Shown here piece after piece: positions 1-10,900 of a stretch of DNA of 64,000 nt. A program made the translations under genes and the position numbers. The stretch lies in NCBI GenBank assembly GCA_040954595.2, contig CM082584.2:6138001-6202000 (forward strand), given 5' to 3'. The notes beneath the pieces were generated by a model, which saw only the letters and a program-made list of their open reading frames with translations, was not told the DNA's origin and made no database searches. Position 1 is the stretch's first letter. Every line of letters begins with the position of its first letter. Origin of the DNA: Balanoglossus misakiensis. Taxonomy: Eukaryota > Hemichordata.

Positions 1-3000
1 GTGCATTCCTGCCAACATAGTGGCAGTGGGTCTGTCCAGGACCCATTGATGCAGGTTGTTGATGCTTGGTCAATGCAATAGCCATCCAAAGGATCATGCA
101 AATGATAAAATGGATCACAATGAAACTCAACCACTGTTCCATAGGAGACAGGATAGTTATGAACACCAATTTGTCCTCCATTTTCTGGTGAACCTGGATC
201 TAAGCATTCTTCTATACATAGAGGAGCAGAATCATTCCATACACCGGCATTGCAAACAATGGTTTGGGAACCAACTAATTCATACATGTAGTCACAAGCA
301 TAACTGACTGTTGTTTCAGTGCAAACTGGGTATGACATATTTCCTAGCTGTTGGCCATTAACCGGGCTGCCGGGATCAGAACACTCTGCCACACACAGTG
401 GAGGTTCATGGCTCCATGTCCCTTCAAGACATAAAGTTGCTGCATATTCTACACATATCGCTTCTACTTCATCATATAGAATGTATCCCTCATCACAGCC
501 GTATTCCACCAAAGTACCATTGTTGGCTGGATATGTGTATGCTTCTTTTTGGTATCCGTTATCTGGTGTGCCTGGATCTTGACAATTGCCGACACATTTT
601 GGGACATCATCACTCCATTCTCCTTTGATACATGTGATATTGCTTGTACCTTGAAGGTCATACCCATCTTCACATTCGTAGGCCACAGTTGTACCAGTAC
701 AAACTGGATAGGTGTAAAGGATTCTCTGCTGGCTATTTGCAGGTGTTCCTGGATCATCACAATCTTCTACACAGAGGGGAATGGGGTCTGTCCAAGAGCC
801 ATTTATACACACACTGCTGGCATCATCAATGCATGTGTATGTGTCTGCATTATGTAACGCATAACCGATGTCACAATCATACGTGACAACTGTGCCATTG
901 GAAACAGGATACTCATGGTTTTCATTCTGAAAGCCATTAATGGGATTTCCGTTGTCGAGGCATTGTGGTATACATTCTGGTACCAAATTGGACCACTCGC
1001 CGCCGCTGCATGTTATTGTAGTGCTACCCTGAAGTTCATATAAATAGTCACATGAATATGATACATTGGTTCCATGACAGACAGGATATGTTACGTTGTT
1101 TAGCTGCTGGCCATTTTCTGGTGTTCCTGGGTCATTGCATTCTGCCAAACACAATGGTACTGGGTGTGTCCAAATTCCTTCCAAGCACAATGTCGATGCT
1201 TCCTCAATACAGACTACATCACTTGTATGTAGATTGTAGCCATCGTAACAATCAAATCCTACAACAGTTCCGTTTTCGGCTGGATATGTGTATTGTTCTA
1301 ACTGGTATCCATTGTCAGGTGTGCCTGGGTCTTCACAGTTCCCCACACATTTTGGGACGGGTTCACTCCATTCCCCATGAATACAAGCTGATGTGTTGGA
1401 ACCTTGCATATCATAACCTTCGTGGCAGTCAAATTCTATTTGTGTACCGGTACACACGGGATAGTCATAAGGTTCTAGTTGATACCCATTTGATGGTATT
1501 CCAGGGTTTGAACATTCTCTCCAACATTCTGGAAGAGCTTCTGAATCAACCCATGTGCCATTAATGCATTCTGTTGAAGCATTACTAAGGCATTCATATG
1601 TAGTTGCATCGTGCAAGTGATATAAATGATCACAGTAGAATTCAACTGTTGTGCCATACGACACGGGATACTCGTAGTTATTAGCTTGTCCGCCATTAGC
1701 TGGTGAGCCTGGATCATTACACTGTTCAATGCAAACAGGTGCCGAGTCATTCCATTGTCCATCTTTACAGACCAATGTTTGAGATCCCACTAGTTCATGG
1801 AGATAATTACACGTGTAACTAATTTCAGTTCCACTGCATACTGGGTATGTTATGTTATTGACCTGTGCCCCGTTAGTTGGTGTTCCAGGATCACTACATT
1901 CTGCTTTACATGATGGTAGATCATGGCTCCAGGAACCTTCGTTGCACATGGTTGCTGCTCTTTCAATGCAAATGCCAGCATCATCTGTTCCATTATACAG
2001 ATCAAATCCATCATTACACCCAAATTCTACAATAGTACCATTTGCAGCTGGGAAGGTATGGTTTCCATACTGATAACCATTATCTGGAGCCCCTGGATCC
2101 TGGCAATTTCCTATGCATTGGGGAACGTCATCACTCCATGTTCCTTCTCTACAAATGACACTATCACTGCCAATAAGGTCGTATCCCTCTGAGCAATTGA
2201 AGTAGAGGACAGTTCCACTACACACTGGATAATCGTGCAGGTGAACTTGCCTTCCATTGTCTGGTGATCCTGGATCATCACATTCTTCTAAGCATAGCGG
2301 TAAAGGATCAGTCCACATTGCTTCTATACAAGTATTATTGGCAACTTCAATGCTCTCTTTTGACACTGAATTGTGTAGATGGTATCCCGCGTAGCAGTCA
2401 TAGCCGATCACTGTTCCATTTGAAACTGGGTATTCAGGATTGCCGACTTGAAAACCATTATCAGGACTTCCCAGGTCAGTACACTGCTTGACACAATCTG
2501 GGACACTATGAGACCACGTACCATTCACGCAAATTATCGTTTCACTGCCTACTAATTCATGGAGATACGAACATGTGAATGATACATTTGTTCCATGACT
2601 AACTGGATATGACACATTTCCAACCTGCATACCATCTTCCGGCAGGCCTGGATCCTGACATTCTCCAAGGCAGAAGGGAACTGGATGAGACCAAGTGCCT
2701 TCTAAACAAAGTGTTGCTGCTCTGTCTGTACTTTCTGTGTGCTCGTAGTGAAGCCTGAAACTCGGATCGCAGTCAAATTCTACAATGGTTCCATTTTCTG
2801 CTGGATATGTATATTCTTCCTTTTGGAAACCATTTTCTGGGTACCCTGGATCAGGACAGTTTCCTATACAAGTCGGTGATGGGTTACTCCATTCTCCAGT
2901 GATACATTCAGTCCAGTTGTGCCCATTCATGTCATAACCGCCATGACAGTCAAAATCTACAACTGTACCACTGCATACTGGATATGTATAGCTGTCAATA

Positions 3001-4954
3001 ATTTCTCCATTGTCAGGTGTAACAGGTTCGTCACACATCTTTAAACATAACGGTAGCGGTTCGGTCCAGTTTCCTAGATTACATTCTGTCTGTGCATAGT
3101 CAAGACATTCAAGTGAACCCTGATCATGTAAATTATATGTAGCATTGCAATAAAATGCCACAACTGTACCATTGTTTACAGGGAACTTGAGATCTCCCCA
3201 CTGGCCACCGTTATCTGGATAGCCAGGGTCTTCACACTGACGAATACATTCAGGAACATCACCATTCCATCTGCCATTCTGACACGAAATTTGGTTGACT
3301 CCTCGCAGTTCATGCAGATCATCACAAGTGTAACTGATGTGTGTACCACTGCAAACTGGAAATGTCGCCTTTGTCAACATCTGACCATCATCCGGGGTCC
3401 CGGGGTCACTGCATGTTTCCATACACACAGGTATTTCAGCAGTCCACTCACCCTCGAAGCAATAGACGGTGTACTCCTCAATGCATTCACTTGTATAGGT
3501 TTCATGAAGTTCAAAGTCTTCGTCGCAGCTAAACGACAGAGAGGTTCCATTGTTGACTGGGAAGTCGTGCTGTTCAATCTGACTGCCGTTTTGTGGTGTA
3601 CCGGGATCAGTACACTGCCCTATACACTGCGGAACAGGATCACTCCAATTGCCATCGTAACATGTCGTAACATTTGAACCTCGAAGTTCAAATTCGTCGT
3701 AACAAATGAAATGAACTTCTGTCCAAGTGCAAACAGGGTAGTCCAATGTTGGAAACTGATAACCGTTGGTCGGATACCCAGGATCGTTGCATACTCCGCT
3801 ACATACTGGAACTGGTTCAGTCCAGTTTCCGTCTTTACAGACCGTTGATGCATTGTACTGACATTCATTCATACCACTGTCCATTAAGTGATAACCATAG
3901 TCGCAGTAAAATGATACTTCTGTGTTTTCTGAGCAAGGGAAAGATATTGTTTCAACCTGGCCACCATTTGCTGGATATCCGGGATCTATGCACATCGGTA
4001 CGCAGCTTGGTACTTCTGGCTCCCATATGCCGTTTTTGCATGTTGACAGATCGGCTCCATCAAGCTCATACAGGTCATCGCAGTAGAAACGAACACCTGT
4101 CCCAGAACATACAGGGAAAGTGTCATTGTAAGTATGGCCACCATTGTCAGGAGTACCAGGATTGCCACATTGTTGCAGACACAACGGAGATGGACCCGTC
4201 CAGACACCTTCTTCACATACTATTTGTGATTCTTCGAGACACGTGTATGTTTGTGAATCGTGCAGTTGAAAGCTGTCGTCGCACTCGAAGGTAACCTCGG
4301 TACCACTGCACACTGGATAGACATGATGTTCAGTCTGTGACCCATTTGTTGGCGTGCCAGGATCTGCGCACTCTGCTAAGCAAACTGGAACCGGGTGACT
4401 CCATTCACCATCGAGGCAAGTTGTTGAGGCAGCCTCAAGGCAATCCAGTGTTGCTGCATTCATGAGGCGATAGCCCGCATCACAGTAGAATTCTACGACA
4501 GTGTGGTTCGAACACGGGTACACGTGGCTTCCTAACTGTCCACCATTATCTGGAGCTCCCGGGTCTGTACACTGCGGCACACATTCTGGTGCTTCATCAC
4601 TCCAGACACCTTCATTGCAGGTTATGTTATGCGAGCCCCTGATCTCATACGTGTAATCACAGATGTAATTTACAGTCGTCCCATCACACACAGGATAAGT
4701 AGGTGAACCTACCTGCTGACCGTAGTCTGGCGTGCCTGGGTCTGCACAGTGTGCCCTGCACAGCGGTGGTGGCTCTGTCCAAATGCCGTTGTCACAAACT
4801 GTTTGCACTTCTTCGATGCATGATTCCGTGTCTGAATCATACAGGTCATAGCCATCATTACAGCAGTAAGTGACAACAGTACCACCAGACACTGGATATT
4901 GGTAATCTTCAACAAGGCACCCGTCTTGTGCAATATCAGGTGAATAGCACGTTT
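1..4954 (-). CDS. Gene A exon 13: at least 26 sushi (CCP) modules in one exon (partial at the left edge)
   Basis: From the acceptor at 4956-4955 the phase-1 frame was checked as in frame at both ends and at five interior points. I count 26 module starts by the C-x-D/N-P-G-x-P-x-x-G motif, near 4935, 4731, 4552, 4352, 4150, 3973, 3773, 3595, 3397, 3220, 3016, 2837, 2640, 2462, 2262, 2086, 1880, 1700, 1497, 1318, 1120, 940, 745, 560, 370 and 181. The last module completes just inside the window, ending [10 protein letters not shown]. Spacing mostly alternates between about 178 and about 200 nt. Most modules I translated carry one cysteine beyond the usual four, either YPVC in short modules or one before the third canonical cysteine in long modules. 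Confidence 0.9.
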
Positions 4955-7900
4955 CTGTAGAATAAGCATATGTATACATTCATCAATGAATGATTATCGT
5001 CTTACTTTCCTTATATATGAATTATACTATCTCTGAGCCCCTTTTCTGACTAACATATTATACTACATTATAATCTATCATTAGCAGATCATAGCAACCT
5101 ATCTCAATTTTAAATTCTAAACAATACCAATTTGAATTTTGATTGACGTGAAGAACTTCAATATTTGCATTGATTCAAATACAAATTGAACTATTCCTGC
5201 TTGATTATTATTATTTATATTATTATTGCTATCATTATTATTATTGATTGTTATTATTGTTATTTCTAATTCTACAGATATTACCTAAAGAATAGTTATT
5301 ATTATGCCTATGGCTATATATATTTGTTTAATTTTGTTTTATCATAGTTATTGCTTTGCTTTTGCATAGTGTTTGGTTTTGACATTATTGCTGTTACTGC
5401 AGGGTAGTATCTGATTGTTAGATTGGGATGTTTTAATTCTAAACATTATGAGCTGATTTTAAGGGTATATATGGTCGAGGGATATAGTTATTCTAAGGGT
5501 ATCTAGGGGTATAGTTATTTTAAGGATATCTAGGGGTATAGTTATTTTAAGGATATCTAGGGATATACTTAACTAGCGGTATACTTATTCTAAGGGTATA
5601 TTATTATTATCATTATTATCATTATTGATATTTTTATCGTTACCTTTACTTTACCATTGCCGATAATTTACGATGTAAATAATTTATTGGGACATACTTA
5701 CGAGAACAATTCAAGCCATCACCTTCCCAGTCGGGGAAGATACACTCACATGTATATTTCCCACCTACTATAGTACATTGGGCGTTTGTGTCACATTCAA
5801 TAGTCTCACAGTTTATCAGTCCAGCTTCGCATTTGCATTCTTCGGTGCAGTCTTCATTCACCCACGTTTCTCCACCCTTTTACGAGATACAAGTTAAAGG
5901 ACATGTTTCACTTCAGAAAATGACAAGGTGTTTATTACACAAAGATACTCGAGCTGAGTAATGATGACTGGTAGATCATTCTTGCCACTTCAGATAATAT
6001 TGACATGATTGGAACTATTTTGAGATATTTGCATACCGATAAAATGCGTACAAAACGATTAGTATTCGTTGTACTATGGGGAGAATGTGGTATTTCTGTC
6101 ACTGATAAATGATGAATATGTCGTGTGTCGAGGATGGAATGGATGATTTTCCGATCATTGCGAGAACTCGCGAGAGTTGGCTAATTACCGTTAGGGTAAC
6201 AACCGGTTGCTAGCCAAGTAATACAAGTCAGGCTTTTTTTTAAGAAACTCGAATAGGATGAAGGGTTGTGGCCTACCGAGTGATATCTGCCGTCGTTGTC
6301 TGTACATCCACAATCGTCAGGATTGACGCAGATATCCCCAGATAACAGCATACCAGCAGGGCAAAAACATCCTTCCACACATCCGTACTGGTCTTCGGGA
6401 CATCCACTTTCAGCAGAGGGATCCACACATGAATTCGGACAAGGCGTTCCACATTCGTCGTACACCATTGGCGCATCACATATAATCACTAAGTAAAGAA
6501 AAAAACAGGCATGATGCAAGTAAAGTTACTATAACACCATTACATGTCTGCATATTTGTGACGTTAATATCAACTTTTGTTCTCTAAATGATCTCAAACG
6601 TTTGACTATACACAAAGCCCAATAAGCCTGCATGCAAAACGACTTACAGATACCTCACGAGGACATAATTCTTGAAAAATTAAACAGATTCAACAAACGA
6701 TTATATGCATTCTTGTACGAGACTCAACTTACAGCAGCCAGTCGAAGTTCTCCAGTCACCAAGGTCAACTCCGTTGTCCTGACAGGTTCTCGCATAGGCC
6801 TCGGCACTTTGACAGATGTCGTTGGTTGGACAGTAGTCATACACACAAGTATCATAGAATGGCTGCGGATCCACGACTGAGTGGCAAGCAGCAAATGGTC
6901 CTAAAACAAATACATGTACAGAAAATTTGCGTTGATTGGCGTTATCATGGAGAGGCCATAGGGAATTAACCATTGACTCATTTGTTTGCTTTGCTATAGC
7001 ATAACCCTGAAGTCTCAACTTCGTTTTTAGGACCTGTGAGTTCATTTTAAAGCGTCGTGGAGAAGTACAAGTAACATTTTTATTTCCGTTTGTGGTTATA
7101 GTTACCGCGTGAATACGTCTTTACCACATTCGCTAAAACTCTGTTTATTAGCTTACCTGCAGGGTCCGTAATGACGTCACATTCGAGAGACGGAGGACAA
7201 GTTGGCGGTACAGCCGTGGCATTACAGTCATCTCGCACTCTCCAACTATCTCCAAATTCAACTTCATCGGACGCCTGTGGAAAATACGCAGATATTCAGA
7301 TATCGCCTGTCCGCAGCTTGCTACATTGCCACGGTCGGTTCTGATCACACTAACAATTGACGCCGAATTTCTTTTTGAAACATAATGATCAGCCCTAATG
7401 CGTTGATTCTCTTTCCATCACTTAGTACAAATATGTCATAATAACCGAGGGCTTGATTTGCTTTGAAACATAATGCAAAGTGTATCATACCTCACTGCCG
7501 TCTGGAAGTAACAGTTTAGCCGTTCCGTATTTTCCACACAGCCCTCCTGTTTTATCATCGTAGGCAGAGGGCACCATTGCTGTGAACTGGTGGTAGCCAT
7601 CCCAGGACACGTACAACCCGAATGACGTTTCCAGAACCTGGGAGTTAAAACAGTGCACATTATTTGCAATTTGAGATTTCAATACCAGTTATTCTACAGT
7701 GATGACGAGGAAAGTTGCAACCACCTTAGCCGATGCTTAATAATAACGTACATAGGAGCTATCGTCGGAAAAATTGGAAGACGAATTCTCGAGTGAAAAC
7801 AACTTGAAAGGATTCTTAAACATATGGACCAGAAATTAGAAATCCAATCATCTCATTCTTCTCAACAAATCTAAATAAATGTTCCACCCTCACTGGAAAT

Positions 7901-10900
7901 TTTGTGAAACTACATGTATATGGAATATTCGAGGTCTTTGTCTTGGAAATAAAGGCGAACTTACCACCAACTGACCCCTGTACTTAAGGTGGATGTCCGG
8001 TGATGGGCTGTAGGGAAGGTTCACGGTTATACCGTTCACCCTTACTTCGTGGTCGTACATCATGGACACGACCTAAAGATGACAATGCAGGGGAAACTAG
8101 TCATTTTCAGGACTTTTACATTTCTTTTTATCTGTTGTTCATTCCAGTTTCTTTGTTTTTCCTGTAAATTTAACTTCTCGTTGTTTATAAATACATGTAC
8201 CTATACGATAAAGTAAGCCATATTGTTAGACAGGATATGGCTTGACGGCATGATTCGTTAAGCACGACAAATCTTATCAAGAACCAGAGCATAAACCTTT
8301 AAACGGTGACATTGCACGTTAACCTGTTCACAACCGAAAAAGAACAATGCCATTTCAAGTACGTTCTGCATTCGGTGAAATCAACTGGTTGCACTCATCA
8401 CGTTGGCAGAATAGAGGGTCAGCGAACACTGAGACCCTACAGACGGGGTATAACTGGGGATTTCCCCTGGATGACCTAAGTGACCTTACCATGTCTGATA
8501 AGAGCAAACATGTAGATGATTAACTCTGACTTCAAGATTAAAGATCTGACAGTAAACCGTTAATGAACCACTGTCTGTTGTCAAATCTATAGCTGCAACT
8601 GGTTTGTTTGTTTGTGACTGAGTATGTGTGTGTGTGCGCGCGTGTGCATCCAGTATACATGACGTGTAAATGGCATCTAGAAACTGGCTTTGGGAATCGT
8701 CTAATTTTAGACCAAGAAAGTTATTCTGTAGCTAAATGAATGGTGTGGACCGCGGGCATAAAAGAGGAAAGTCTCTGTTAAAATGTATACTCACGGTTGC
8801 ATCCACGGTAACGTTGATTTCATTGAATACAGAATACCTATTGTCTGTTTCCCAGGGTTGCGTTTCCCCGGTGACGATAAATGGGTTTTGCATTGTGTTG
8901 TCCGTCTGCACTAGGTAATAGGTGCACACCCCCTGGTAGCTGTACCTCACACCGTCAAATGTTAGAAAATGCGGATCACCGTATCCGGTGCACACTTTCC
9001 TCTCTGAAAAAGAAAACCCAGAATATGTCTCAGTGTCGAAGTTAGGACAAGTGAACCTACATGTAAACACTAAAGAGATATTGATGTGTTTATGATGGTG
9101 TTATTGTCACTAATAGCAAAACCCAAAACGCAAATAGTATCCAAGTTGCCCCCGTTCTATTCGGAGAAATGTGGGCATCACCGTCATGAAAACTAAACGG
9201 CTAAGTTACATATTTTTTACTACTATTTGGTAACCAAAACTGTTAAATCTGTTGTAGCTATTTGTGAACTCTTTGCACAACAAGGCGATGGTCGAGAATG
9301 TAAACATCTGTTTTTTTCACTGAAAATTTCTTTCATTTTTTAAAGTGGTTATGCTTGGAAAAGGTACATCTTTTCGAAAGAAGTGTTATTACCCTGAATT
9401 GGTTTAAGGATTTTGATGACAGCTTTGGGTTTGTGATCGTCCATGGATGATTTGTTTATGTTTACCTTCAACAGTGACGTCAAATATGCAAGTGTCTTGC
9501 ACGACAGCTGCGTCTATCAGGGTGTACGTGACCGTCGTCGTTCCAGTATCAAACGAATCGCCTGGCAGGTGAGTGGATGTCACGAGGGCTCCAGCACTGC
9601 CACACTCCACGCCTGGCTCAGTCCACCAGACTTGTGTCGATCCCGATCCATCGTCGCTGTAATGCACTGGCACATTCTCGGGACAGTCCACGAACGAGGG
9701 TAGGTCTGTTTCGAGCAAACAATAAGAGACGACAAAGTTTAAAATCATGCAAACTCAAAACAACCACGGGCAAAGAGGATAGGGTTTCGCTTTTTAAAAT
9801 AAAGAATTGATAAGAACACTGCAAAACGAACTTGAACGGAAGCTTTCAGATATCCTCTGTCATTTCCTTGATATATTTCTATCATTTCTGCCACGTTTTA
9901 CCATCACGCCCAATCGTTCTAGACACGGCGACATCAATCGTACGCACCCGAGCTGCCCGTCAGCTATTTCTTTCAAACATTCTCGTTATCCACTGTGCGT
10001 CTTCATAAGTCCACTGCAATCTATGCTCATGTCAATACATACATACGTGCATGCCACTTAGTATACATGTATATGTTCATACCTGTTGTCGCAAAAGTGG
10101 TTTGTGTGGTATCAACTGGATCAGGTTCGGAACTGTGAATACTGCTGATGTAATACAGATAGGTACTTGTCCGCTGCAGATTGTACGCCGTACAACCTAT
10201 TCTGTCTCCTGCCACAGGCATTGGATGCGCTGGGTCCAAATGACCAGCTTCGCACAGAACACCTTCACTCGGCGGACCGTATAGCAGATTGTACCCTATG
10301 ACTTGGTATTTTTCGGGGGTCAAACCAGTGGTCTGCACTTCCCAGCTGATGTCAGAGCTCTCGCATCTCGACGACACTTGTATGGTAGATGTGGTGACAG
10401 GAACCATGACAACTGGGAGAGAGAAAACGACGCGGACGTTTCTGAAATTATCATTTACCTGATTTCTGCAGCGCAGGTTTGAAATAAAACGCACACATGC
10501 AGTCGATTCCAATACAAATATTTTGACGGCGTAACAGTCAAATGAAAAGGACAGATATTGTTTTACTTACGATTCTCGCAATTCGTTCCACCGGTACCCG
10601 CCGGACAACTACACATATAACCGCCACCTTGTTCGAGACACAATCCGCCATTTTGGCAGGGGCTGGAATCACATGGGTCAGCAACCAGTTCACAGTCATC
10701 TCCCGTCCATCCACTGGCACAGGTACACTTGTATGAGACGCCGTCATCCCAGCATGTTCCACCGTTTTGACAAGGGTAGCTGGCTTGGTGACAGAAATCC
10801 ACTGAAAATAGACATACGTGACGTGGAGGTTAGTAGGTGTACCACCAAACATGTTTTCTTTTAAATCAGAAATATTAAGTCAAATACCAAAAAGGGGTCC

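Noticed and set aside
56-4294. Short ORFs on the plus strand across the first 4.3 kb
   Set aside because: They are shadows of the sushi exon on the minus strand, whose frame shows regular CCP motifs throughout.
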